A stretch of DNA of 64,000 bases from Puccinellia tenuiflora (lineage: Eukaryota; Streptophyta; Magnoliopsida; Poales; Poaceae). Below, piece after piece: positions 21,181 through 31,631 of the stretch. The notes below the pieces were generated by a model. The model did no database searches. It was given only the letters and a program-made list of their open reading frames with translations, and had not been told where the DNA came from. The position numbers and the translations under genes were made by a program. The stretch lies in assembly GCA_012064385.1 (NCBI GenBank), contig QRDG01000921.1, positions 314,678-378,677 of the forward strand. The letters run 5' to 3'. Position 1 is the first letter of the stretch, and each line of letters begins with the position of its first letter.

Positions 21181-24100
21181 TCAATCTACACCGCGTCGAG
21201 GCTTCTTTGCCGCTATGCTCCTTGTGATTCTTATGCTTCTTGCCACTGTGCTCCTTGTGATCCTTGTGGTCATTGCTTCTTCTCTTCTCCTTTTGGCAGT
21301 CTTCTTTGAAGCAACCACAGAGCTGTACAAGACAAAAAGGGCAGTGAGAAAATTTTCAAGTGATAAATGTACTAGTGTTGGCAAGATTGACATACCTGGC
21401 AGAACTCACAATCACATAATGTTGTGAACCATCAGTTGGAGCCTCATTTGGAGCCACATTGTCACCATCAGTTGGAGCCTCATTGTCATCATCATTTGGA
21501 GCCACAATGTCACCATCAGTTGGAGCCTCATTGTCAACATCAGTTGGAGCCTCATTTTGATGATCATGGTCCATTTGATCAAAAGGGAAATCATTTGAAC
21601 CTTCATATGGAGCCTCATAAGCAAAATCAGATGGACCATTTTGATCACCATCAGTTGGAGCCACATTGTCATCATCATTTGGAGCCACATTGTCATGCTC
21701 TGTTCCAACCGGCTGCTCATCATCATCATCATCATCATCATCATGCTCATGCTCTTGCTCTGTTCCAACCTGCTGCTCATCATCATCAGTTTCATCCAAA
21801 CGCTCTCCGAACGCTGGATCTACTGCGTGATCACAATACCTACCGAAATGACCAGACCCACCACACCTGTTGCACTTATGCTTCCTCGCTCCAAGTCCAG
21901 CTCCTTCGCTGCGAGCTCTTATTCGACTCTTCCTCGGTCTACCTTTTGCTCTCTTTAGAACTGGAGCACGGAGCTTGAATCCAGGGTTCACTACATCCCA
22001 TTGATGTTTTCCCTCCAAAGTAGGTAAAGGAACTGCATATGTGTCTTTGAACCTTGCAACAGAGTAGTACTCATGCACATATTGCTGTATGTTCCCTGCT
22101 GGACCTGACAGAGTGGTGATGAAAAACAATGCATGAATGCATGGCAACCCAGTTATCTGCCATTGCCTACAACTGCAAGTTCTAGATTCTAAATCCACTG
22201 GATATTTCCATTCCCTCTTCTCTTTATCCATAAATGCTACCTCTGCTTTGGTAGCCGAGCAAAGTTTCATACTCATGTCCAAGCCTTCAGTTTTTTGCTT
22301 CAATTCATTCAACACGGCAGGGATGACAATGTGGCCCATGAATTTTGCCGCGGCTATATTTGCACGGAAATGAAACTTTTCCATGTACTCTATTCTTATC
22401 TTGTCCAGCAAATCCACCATATAGAGACCCTTTAGTTTTCGGATGGTTGAGTTGAAAGACTCTGCAAGATTATTGTGCACATAGTCAACTTTGCTCAGTT
22501 CACTGAATTGGCTTCTGGCCCATAACTTGGAGTGGTGTGTTTCCAAGTATTCCTTCACTTTCTCATTCTTGTATAACTGCCTCATGTGATAGTTGTGCTT
22601 CTTGACACTGCAAGTCAAAGCTGCTGGCCATAAATTGTCGCTATACACTTTTCCTTTAAATTTCTTCGCAAAATTTGCAGCAAGATGACGCATGCACTCC
22701 CTATGCTCTACTCCAGGGAACACATTGTCCACGGCCACTTCTAAACCCTTGCAGGCATCTGTATGAATTACCAACCCATTGGGATGTCCAATAGCCAGGT
22801 GCAGATTCTGGAAAAACCAAGTCCAGCTCTCCTCAGACTCTGTCTCCAGCACACCATACGCAACTGGAAATACAAAATTATGTGCATCAACTGCACAAGC
22901 TGCCACTAACTGTCCTTTAAACCTCCCTGTCAGAAAAGTAGCATCAACAGCCAAATACGGCCTGCAGCCTACCAAAAACCCTGGCGACAAGCCTCAAAGC
23001 AGACAAAAACCCTCCTAAAGCATTCCTTGGTCCTTGTCACTCCCTTTATTTTGTACTCCACCGTGTGGTGGTCAATTTCTACAATACTACCTGGGCTGGT
23101 CCTCTCCACTTCAGCTTTGAATGAATACAATAATTCAAAACTTTCCTGCCAGTCACCGTAAATAGAATCCAAAGCTTGATTTCTACCATTGAACACCCTC
23201 ATGTATGGTAAATCAATCTTGAACTTCTCTTTGATTTTCTTCATCAATTCCTTTGTACCAATTTGATTGTCTTCTGTCACCCACTTCTTTACTTCTTCAG
23301 CCACCCATCTTGACTTGGCTCTACTGATTGTTCCTTCCTAAGTGTTGATTCCTTGCACGTGTGGCTAAATGGGTTCACCTTCACCTGAATATTTGTGCTC
23401 TTTCGCATTTTAGATGCATGCATCCTCCATTGACAACCCTCAGTCGGACAATGCACTCTGTAACGAACTTTATCGCTCTTGTCAACTTTGAAATAGCGTT
23501 CTGCCTTGATGCAGTACGTCACAAGTGCATTTCTACACTCATTCATTGATGAATAAATGGAACCTTGTTCCATCAATGGGTTCTCATGGTCCCATTCAAC
23601 AGGTGGAACATCGTCTTCGACATCACTCAAAGCTTCGTTGTCTTCGTCTACAACCACCGCGTCAGCCTCATTGTTTCCAGCCCGAGATGCTCGTCGTAAA
23701 TTCGAAGAACATCAGGATATAGCCTCTCTTCTTCATCCGCATAACTGGAAGGCTCCTCCACTTCAACGGGGACCCTTCTTCTGCTGCTGCCCACGCCGCT
23801 CGAGGCACCACGTCCTCGTGCACTGCCTGAACTTCTCTGGCTAGAACTGCGAGCACCATGACATGATGCAGCCCGAGAAGATGCATCCGCCATACTAGGT
23901 CCAATTGCCGGCACAACCACATCATTTTGCAGTCTCACATGAAATTTCTCCTTCTCCTTATGCTTAGCAAACATGGTAGCGAGTTCTTCATCATTTGTAA
24001 CTGCCACCCATCTGTTTCCCCCATCGTAGTATTTGAATTCCACTTCATCATGCAAACCCCAAGGATATGGACTACAAATTACCTCCCCAAATTGTCTAAA

Positions 24101-24223
24101 ACTCCAATTGCAATCCACTGGCAAAGGATAATCGAAACCTCCCGTGAATTTCTTGTTATTCTCTGCATCGACGACGTACCGGTCCCTTCTAATATTCAGC
24201 AAGAAAGCAAACCGCAATTCCAT
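21181..24223 (-). pseudogene. MULE transposase (MURA-like), frameshifted
   Basis: Start at ATG 24223. Order: a PB1-like N-terminal domain (VEFKYYDGGNRWVAV...KEKEKFHVRL), a Ser/Arg-rich linker, a MuDR-type DNA-binding domain (YFKVDKSDKVRYRVHCPTEG), then the MULE DDE core with VDATFL, THTDACKGL-type and AESFNSTI motifs, a SWIM zinc finger (CSCRQWQITGLPCIHALF) and a CCHC knuckle (CNRCGGSGHFGRYC). An Asp/Glu-rich repeat tract follows, with a (CAT)n run at 21716-21745. A 73-base GT-AG intron at 21323-21395 joins to a basic last exon (KKTAKRRREE...AKKPRRGVD), a likely nuclear signal. Frame changes near 23650, 23310 and 22980 (an A5/T5 run) mean this copy is broken. The enzyme would cut and join MULE ends. 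Confidence 0.9.
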
Positions 24224-24779
24224 CCTAACCAGAAAAATAGAGACGAATTCAGCACACCACGAAATGCGAATTCAGCACGCCAATTGCAAAATCAACATAA
24301 ACCGAGTGCGTCTCATGTCTAATCGAATGTTCAAATGCAGAGGTGAGCTCCAACTTACCCTCGGGAACCCAGTCGTGGATGCGGCGGGTGTCCGGCCCGA
24401 CGATTGCCTCGCCAGCTACTCCACGGTCGCATCCGCTCGCCATTTCGCCCTGGAGTTCACCCTCTTACTTCCTCTGCCTCGCCAACCCCATCGCTCCCGC
24501 CGGGCGCACGGAAGGAGCCTCGCCGCGGGTCGAGCAGCTGGTGGGCGCAGCGGGACAAGCTGGTGGCGGTGGAGCAGGTGACGGCGGAGCACGGCACGCT
24601 GGAGCACGTTGCGGTGGAGGTGTTGGCTCTATACGCGGGACGGACGCGGCGGCGCAGGTGGCGGCCGCGGAGGTGGCGGCGGCGGCGCAGGTGGCGGCGG
24701 CGGCGCAGGTGGCCGTTCGAGAGCAGGTGTCGTGCACGGTTAGGTCAGGTGGTGGCCGTTATTTCGCGCCGTCGCCGGT
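24224..24779 (-). promoter_or_regulatory. GC-rich upstream region of MULE transposase
   Basis: Lies between the transposase ATG and the right TIR. It holds a GC-rich leader with a short tandem run of GCGGCGCAGGTGGCG units at about 24645-24715. The long plus-strand frames here are low-complexity and I do not call them genes. Confidence 0.4.
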
Positions 24780-25052
24780 CCCACATGTAAGAAGTTACCT
24801 GGTCCCACCTGTAAAATGCGGACAAAGTCCACTAGCGCCTTGCCCGGTCCCACCTGTAAGAAGTAAACTGGTCCCACCTGTAAGACGCGGACCAAGTCCA
24901 CTAACGCCTAACAGACGAAATCCGCTTCAGACTGGCCGTTTGGCCTCGCCATAGCAGCTGCAACTGAAGTAGTGGCAAAACTGTAAGCCATTTGAAACTA
25001 GTGGCAAAACTGAGTACTACCAAGCCTCTAGTGGCAATTTGTTAAATGACCC
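24780..25052 (-). repeat. Right TIR of composite MULE
   Basis: Reverse complement matches the left end at GTACTCAGTTTTGCC and carries three or more TTACAGGTGGGACC copies at roughly 20-70 bp spacing, so TIR length polymorphism is likely. Confidence 0.8.
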
Positions 25053-25543
25053 TTGAAAAATTGCATCAAGGGGCCCTAATATGCTCCATATAATATTTTG
25101 CAATTTATAAATTTTTTTGAGGCCTAAGCTATGCCAAAAGACCCCTTGTTGAACAAGCTTTCCAAAACATATTTTTATGTATTTTTCTAAGAAGATTTGA
25201 ATTGAAATTTAATTCATTTTTTAATTCAAATGTAAACAGAAAAAAATGTTTATTTCAAGTAAAAACAAAAAAGGCCGTCGGGCAACCCATTCGGCCCATG
25301 TCCAGAAGCAACCCAAGCCCATCTGCGGGTTTCCATTCGCTACGCGCACCACGGCCTGCTAAATGCATCCTGTCGGCCTCTCTCTTCTCTCACTGCAGGG
25401 TCGACCACAGACCCACATGTCAGCGCCACGTCAGCGTTGTCTTCTGCGTCCCGAAATCACACCCGTGACGAGCTCATCGCAGCTATTTCCTCCCCTCCTA
25501 ATTGCGGGAGATTTACTGCCCCGAATTGATCCCCGTATGTGCC

Positions 25544-25550
25544 TATATAA
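25544..25550 (+). promoter_or_regulatory. TATA box in Gypsy LTR
   Basis: CCTATATAAAGCCC is a strong plant TATA context within the right part of the split LTR. The following CTCCTCCTCACTTGATTCC is a typical CT-rich start region. Confidence 0.6.
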
Positions 25551-27509
25551 AGCCCTCCTCCTCACTTGATTCCCCACGAAAGCCCCCTCCGAGAGCCCCC
25601 AGGCTTCTCGGAGTGAAGCTCGACTTCCGCCACTGCCACCGCGGAAGTTTCTCCATTTCCGGTGAGACCCGAACTCCCCTGCTCCTCCCTTTGCCCCTAA
25701 TCTTCTTCCTTCACTTGTATGCATTGTTTTGACATGCCGTGGTAATTTTTAGCGCCCCAGATTGACACGCGCGTCCTTGTGAACCGCCCGCCACCGTCCT
25801 CCACTCCGGCGAGCAATCACCGGCAAACCAGAGCGCCCCACCGTCGTCTACTTCGCCAACAACCTCTCCATCGTGCCCCGCATCTGTTGGTATATTTTTT
25901 TCCCTCCTATTTTACCCCTGTAGCATTGTATCCGTGCAATGCCGTGCGCGTCGCCGCCACTTTGAGGTCACCAGAGCAACTCCGGCAGCCGCAACCCAAA
26001 CCCTAGATCTTGGACCGTCAGATCCAGATCTGACGGCCACGACTTGTTTCAAATACTGAATCGTTATCTTTTATTTAGGGCCTTTAGATCTAGATCCAAC
26101 GGATCATGTTAGATCACTTACCGAAATGGTATTAGCCAATCACAGCACGCCACGTGGCCAGAGATTTTCTGAGAATTCTCCCGAATTAGATTTAATTGGC
26201 TATTTTGCAGAAAGGCCCCTGTATCTTCAAAGCTTTATATCTTTTTATCTTCTTGGCCAAATTTAGTAAATTATATATATTTGAAATCCTCTGGATCTTT
26301 AGATTATATTAGCTCTGTTAGTTTTTTTGTTTCAAGTTGATATTTATTGAAATTTCAAATGTGATGTTTGAGTAAATTTGGCACAACTTTGAATCTACAA
26401 AGTATTTCTGAGTGAATCCAATTGCAATAATTTTGTTTAGAAGCCTTCTATCCAGAGAGACCCCTGCCATATTTTTGTAAATTTTTTCTAACAGTAGTAT
26501 CTATTTTATGTTTATTCCCTTTTTAGGAATAGTTTTCTATTATTGTTATATTAAAAATTGTTTTAAATGCATTTCGACTCCATGCATGTTTTCATAACCC
26601 AGAAAATGTAGTTTAATAAATTGATTGTGTTTTTAAATTGTATTTCATGCATAGCATATTTTATTGTATTGCTATATTTGTTTATGTGCGTCTTGTTTGA
26701 ATTTGTTAGCCTATTCAGAGAGACCCAGGAATTCTAGTAACTGTTGCTCCTGCTCTACCTGTTGCCAAGGCAAGTGATACTCCAGCGTAAAAGTCCTATT
26801 ATTAATACTATGCATTCTAGAATTTTTGTAGTATGCATGACATGGCTATTATTCTTTAGTATGCTATAGCTATGAAATCCCAAAGTAGTGTAGCCACTCC
26901 CCTTTTTATATCATGTAGAAGTAGTAGCCTTTAACTTACTAGAATTGCTTAGCTATGCCAAGATAAATTGTTTTTGGTAAATGTCTGGAAAAGTAACTAA
27001 GTTAAAGAACTACCTAGGTGTGTGGTTGGATTTAAGCATTTCCCCAGTTTTGGGAGTATAAAGTTGCTAGAAGAGGGTGATTCTCCAATTTTGGAGTATG
27101 GATCACACAATGGAAGGCCACCAAGGATTAAAGAGATTTGAAGTTGCTCCAAGTTTAGATTGCTTCCAGTGCAGCCACTAGTCATATGGGCTCTGTCTTG
27201 ATTGAGTATGTTGTTATGAACCCGGATTGACATGACAGGAAGATGTAGAGTGTTAGGTGGAACGAGTCATGTCAGGATGGGGAAATACTTTTGAAAGGCC
27301 TCGTCTCAATGACCTTTCCTTTTCACTTCATGAGGGTCAAGGACAGAATGGGTTGATTGAGTCTGGTGGTGAAAGTGCACAAACTCTCAAGAGTGTAAAA
27401 CTATGAGCATAGCCGTGTCCCCAGTTATGGACAATTCTGAGCAACTGGACAAGGAAGATGACAGAGGATCTCATCATGCCATTTTCTTAATAAAATTTGA
27501 TTAGTGAAC

Positions 27510-27695
27510 AATAGTAGGGACTCACCGGAGTTTATCGTGTGTAGTCACCTGACACACTGGAGTTTACTATGTGTTGTCACGATTTCATTGGAGTTTACCA
27601 GTGTTACCACTTACTTAGAGTCACCTGACACACTGGAGTTTACCATGTCCTGCACGATTTCACTGGAGTTTACTAGTGTTACCACTTAATGAGTC
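27510..27695 (+). repeat. Short tandem repeat in Gypsy LTR
   Basis: Two and a half copies of a block of about 95 bp that contains CACCTGACACACTGGAGTTTA and GATTTCA.TGGAGTTTAC.AG with TGTTACCACTTA. Non-coding. Confidence 0.6.
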
Positions 27696-28177
27696 GAAAA
27701 TGTTTATTAAAATATAGTGTAAAACTTGCTTTGCGCAAAGAGCCTTCAAACTCCACCAACCAGATATGCATATAGTTGTTAGAAGTTTTCCTCTATGAGT
27801 CCACAAGTATCATTTGCCAGATCCATTCCAATGGTTATGACCAATTTTTGGCTGTAACCTATGTGTTGCAGGTTGTCCTGACGATGAGTAAGGAAACAGA
27901 TAGGGGTTTCGAGTCTTCAACCAACATGCTCGCCTGTGGCTGCATCAAGATGATGAGAACTCCATGCTTTATGTTATTTATTCTGCTGCAACTCTTTCAA
28001 AGCTAGCTTCAAGCTATGCAACTTGTATCGAATATTTTTAATTCTGGATCATTCGTGTAATAAATTCATGCAATGTTATGGTATTCATCATAAACTGTGT
28101 GTGCTAGCGATTCGATCCAGGGAATAGCACTATACATAGGGAGATTGGCCTATTTTAATAGGCAAGGTCATTACAGA

Positions 28178-28189
28178 TGGTATCAGAGC
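28178..28189 (+). other. Primer binding site of the split Gypsy element
   Basis: TGGTATCAGAGC two bases after the LTR end fixes the orientation and shows the LTR is a 5' LTR with internal sequence to its right. Confidence 0.8.
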
Positions 28190-28191
28190 AC

Positions 28192-29696
28192 TGATACGTC
28201 TCAAACGTATCTATAATTTTTGAGTGATCCATGCTAGTTTTGTGATGTTGTCATATGTTTTTACTATCATATTACATCATTTTTATGCATTTTGTCGGAC
28301 TAACCTATTGACAAGATGAACAGTGCCAGTTCCCTGTTTTTGTCATGTTTTTGTTTCAGAAAGTTACTTCTGGAAATATTCTCGAAATTGGACGAAAATT
28401 TACGGGGATTTTTTATTGGACAAATGAAGACCGGAGCCAAAAGGGCGACCTGGGGGGCCACCCACAGGCCAGGGGCGGCCCCCTGCCGCGGCCCTAGGGC
28501 AGCCCGCGGGTGGGACCCGCCCCTGCCCTGTGGGAACCCCCTCGGCCGCCTCCGACGCCTATAAAATCATCCCCGACGAAAAAACCCTAACCCCCGAAGG
28601 ATTTTCCCAAATACGCAACAGAGCTCCGTCGCCATCACCGACAAGTTTCGGGGGTCAGATTGATCCTGTTCCGGCACCCTGCCGGAGGGGGGATCGACCG
28701 CCGGAGCCATCTCCATCGACACCGCTGCTTCCCGCGATGAGGAGGGAGTAGTCCCTCACCGGGGCTGAGGCTTATACAAGTAGCTATGTGGTTATCTCTC
28801 TCTCCCATGATGTGATCTTCGTTGTGATCATGAGCTTTGTTAGTGTAGTTGAATACATGATGTTTCCCTATGTGTAATGGATATGATGTTGCTCAAGTGG
28901 TGTTATTTAGTACAATTTCCGGAGCCACCGTTGTGATCATGGTACCTCGGTGACAGTGTGGGTGCCGTGTGTGACTCTATGGATAATAGGTTGGAAGGAT
29001 CTTCATCATGAGTTTGTTCTTTATTATTGTTGGATTGAATAGATCATGAGGTTTCTTGATGCTTGTGTTATTGAAGAAAGAGACTATTCAAGAAATATGT
29101 TGTGGTGTTTGTTAGTACTATATTTCGATGCGGATAGTGACAGCATGAAGTGTCCATAGATGTGGAATACGAACTTTAAGGTGTGCTTTTCGTAGCCCTA
29201 CGCAATTCTCATCCTATTTGATCCATGAAAGAATAATCTCTGAGTAACGTCTACCATGCATGTGTTTTTGTGAAACTATTATGTGCTTAATTATGTTAAT
29301 GATGTTGAGAGTAGTCACTAGTGAAAGTATGAAGCCTAGGCCTTGTTTCCAAGCATTGATACACCGTTTTTAGTCACTTTTGTCACTTGTTTGCTTGCTG
29401 CCATTTTTATTACAGAATTACAAAATCACCTTTTACCATCCATATCACTTGCATTTTACCATGTCTTCGCCGAACTAGTGCACATATACAACTGACAATT
29501 GTATTAGGTGTGTTGGGGACACAAGAGACTTCTTGTATCTTAATTGCAGGGTTGCTTGAGAGGGATATCTTTGACCTCTACCTCCCGTGGATTCGATAAA
29601 CCTTGGGTTACTCACTTAAGGGAAATTTGTCGCTGTCCTACAAACCTCTGCGCTTGGAGGCCCAACAAGTCTACAAGAATAGAAGCGTGTAGTAGT
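28192..29696 (+). mobile_element. LTR of a TGATACGTCT-type retrotransposon, right end truncated
   Basis: Starts TGATACGTCTCAAACG, an LTR start widely seen in Triticeae retrotransposons. It has a TATA-like CCTATAAAATC near 28557 and a conserved 3' region ending CAAGAATAGAAGCGTGTAGTAG, without the expected final bases. No PBS or interior follows, so this is a solo or truncated LTR inserted a few bases after the Gypsy PBS. A target duplication is not evident because the right end is lost. Confidence 0.65.
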
Positions 29697-29905
29697 GTTG
29701 CCTGTAGGTTCGAAACCCTAAGTTTGGTTAGAAATAAGAAAGCCCATAGGACTAAAAGCTATTTTCTCTTTGTCCAAAACTTTTCTAATATCAGTCTTGT
29801 AACCATCTTAGCTATTTTATTTCTAAGTATCTTCCTTGTTTTAGATGACCATCCTCATCGAATCCATCAAGAAAGGACCACTGATGACTGCTTGTTGGCG
29901 TGATC
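29697..29905 (+). pseudogene. Gypsy 5' leader and start of gag, truncated
   Basis: Continuation of the interior interrupted by the LTR at 28192. After a leader, an ATG at 29845 opens MTILIESIKKGPLMTACW, which then runs into unrelated repeat sequence. Orientation and position fit the gag start of the split element. Everything downstream is missing. Confidence 0.4.
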
Positions 29906-30542
29906 ACACGTCGCTGGGGAACCCCAAGAGGAAGGTATGATGCAGTGTAGCAGCAGTTTTCCCTTGATTACAAAACCAAGGTTATCAGATCCAGTAGGAC
30001 TTGGAGAAGGCTTAGCAAGGTGTCAACGGCGCCGTTTACAACAATTGACGTGGACCTGCACACAATCACAAACAAACTACTTTGCCCCAACGAAACAGAG
30101 AGGTTGTTAATCTCTCCGGCTCAAAGAAAAAAAAACATATAACGGCCCAAGCCTAGCACATGCGCTAAAAGTTTAAGAAAAGCCGGTATACATTGGTGAC
30201 ACGAACGTTGATGTGTCCTGATGGTTGCGTTCCTGACGGAGTGGGATGGCACGTGGGTTCGAGTCCCTCAGCCTGCATTTTTGTTCCATTATTCTTTTGA
30301 CTTGCATACTTCTCATGTGACCTGTAGGTTCTATATGTCAGCCGGGCGGGTCCCACATGTCTGATGTAGCGGGGCCCGGACCCACATGCCTGGTGGGTAG
30401 GCCCGGTCGCACATGTCTGCTAGGTGGGAGCCACTTGTCATGTTGGACGTGGTGTGTCCCACATGTCAGGTGAGATGGGGTGTGACCCACATGCTTGGTG
30501 GGTAGTCCCGGTCCCACGTGTCTGGTGGGGTGGGACCCACAT
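29906..30542. other. Older dispersed repeat sequence
   Basis: 29906-30120 has the wording of a common Triticeae retroelement piece (CTGGGGAACCCCAAGAGGAAGG, TTTGCCCCAACGAAACAGAG). 30130-30542 is rich in GTGGGACCCACATG-type repeats and continues, across the CACTA insertion, into 38600-38950. A tRNA-T-arm-like word GTGGGTTCGAGTCCC occurs at about 30250. No gene. Confidence 0.45.
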
Positions 30543-30575
30543 CACTACCAGGAAAAGCATTATAGGGAGGTTGCC

Positions 30576-30992
30576 TGTCTGTGGCGCACCCTTAATCCAT
30601 GCGCCACAAAAAATAATTCTGTGGCGCATGGCTGTCGATGCGCCACAGAAATGTGAACATTCTGTGGCGCATCATTAGCACATGCGCCACAGAATATCAA
30701 CTTTCTGTGGCGCACGGCACGCCATGCGCCACAGAAAGGGAGAATTCTGTGGCGCACCACTCTTCATGCGCCACAGAATATGCGTGGGCCCCACCTTCAA
30801 TCAGCGGGCCGTGGTCCATCTCGGCCTTTTCTGTGGCGCACCGTGGCTGGTGCGCCACAGAAATTCATCTTTCTGTGGCGCATGGATAAGGATGCGCCAC
30901 AGAAAGTTGAATTTTTGTGGCGCACCAGCCACGGTGCGCCACAGAATAGCTACTTTCTGTGGCGCATCAGGGCCCGTGCGCCACAGAATGTG
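30576..30992 (+). repeat. Left subterminal palindrome array of CACTA
   Basis: About nine units, each a stem TTCTGTGGCGCA(C/T) paired with (G/A)TGCGCCACAGAA around a variable centre of roughly 6-14 bases. These should be transposase binding sites, as for TNPA sites in En/Spm. One 50-bp gap at 30780-30828 lacks a unit. Confidence 0.88.
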
Positions 30993-31290
30993 GACGCCCA
31001 GATCTACAAAAAGGTGGTAGACCACCTTTCCCCATGTGACCCCCTTCTTCTTCCTAGCTCCCATCTTACTAACCCGAGCTCCTTCTCTCTCCCATGCCAT
31101 TTTGACCATCCTATTCTCCATTATTTGTTATTAAACCTACCACAATTTGATATATAATTGGTGAGGGCTTGGGGAGAGTCTCCATATATATTCTCCTCCT
31201 CTCTTTTTGTCCACTATTTTCTCTCCATCACCACACACTCTCTCTCATCGATCACGGTCACGTCTCGGCAACGGATCTAGATCTACAAGG

Positions 31291-31626
31291 TGGGTATTGG
31301 TGTATGGATGTTTGTTGAAGGCATGAGAAACTTGTCGGCGGGCGATTTACACGTATATGCATGAAACTTGTGTGTGTGGTTTGATTGAATCTTTGCATGT
31401 TGTAGCTTGCGCCGGCGTGGTGCATGGATGTTTGCCGAAATGTTGATTCATTTCCATTTCGGTGAATTTTTGCACCACCCATATGTCATACTTTTAGGGG
31501 AAGTCATGCCGAATTTTTCCGTCGAACATTTCCGACTTCCCGCATGAGAAGCTTGTATGTGTGTGAGCATGTTGCGATTACTTAATTCTAATTAATAACA
31601 CATACTCTGTATGTATACCGCGTAGG
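31291..31626 (+). promoter_or_regulatory. Probable 5'-UTR intron of TNP2-like gene, with stem-loop
   Basis: ATCTACAAG/GTGGGTATT opens and CCGCGTAG/GCGACCATGG closes a 336-base segment upstream of the ATG, a good GT-AG pair. Inside at 31432-31465 is an 8-bp stem CCGAAATG / CATTTCGG with a 12-base loop, homologous to the stem-loop at 33601-33634. A second possible stem GGGAAGTC / GACTTCCC follows at about 31498-31540. Confidence 0.55.
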
Positions 31627-31631
31627 CGACC

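Larger units (their letters stand above)
15285..25052. mobile_element. Composite MULE (9.8 kb) with transposase and two accessory genes
   Basis: The ends are inverted repeats that open GGGT and share GTACTCAGTTTTGCC, CTAG and several TTACAGGTGGGACC blocks. Target duplication: TTGAAAAAA at 15276-15284 against TTGAAAAAT at 25053-25061 (8 of 9). Reading inward from the left end is a GRF zinc-finger gene on the plus strand, then a small charged-protein gene on the minus strand, then a 2-kb tandem array, then the transposase on the minus strand reading inward from the right end. The one TSD mismatch, several transposase frameshifts and diverged TIRs suggest an element of moderate age. Confidence 0.85.
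15104..28175 (+). mobile_element. Long Gypsy-type LTR (about 3.3 kb), split by a MULE
   Basis: The LTR opens with TGTAACATCCTAAG and closes with GGTCATTACA. The MULE at 15285-25052 interrupts it, leaving 181 bp on the left and 3.1 kb on the right. It is the 5' LTR of a plus-strand element, because TGGTATCAGAGC follows two bases after its end. A promoter-like block with TATATAA at 25544 lies in the right part. Long LTRs starting TGTAACA or TGTAGCA are common among grass Gypsy elements; the Gypsy label is inference because no pol is present. Confidence 0.75.

Noticed and set aside
21716..21745. (CAT)n run as a stand-alone microsatellite locus
   Set aside because: It encodes the Asp tract of the MULE transposase on the minus strand and is annotated there.
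24343..24954. 203-residue plus-strand ORF near the right MULE end
   Set aside because: Low-complexity Ala/Val/Gly and Pro repeats arising from GCGGCGCAGGTGGCG units and TIR repeats.
28316..28751. Plus-strand ORFs in the TGATACGTCT-type LTR
   Set aside because: LTR promoter and leader; not host genes.
30576..30992. Regular repeats with variable spacers, CRISPR-like
   Set aside because: The genome is a plant and the repeats are inverted palindromes just inside CACTA ends; they also recur at the other end of the same element.
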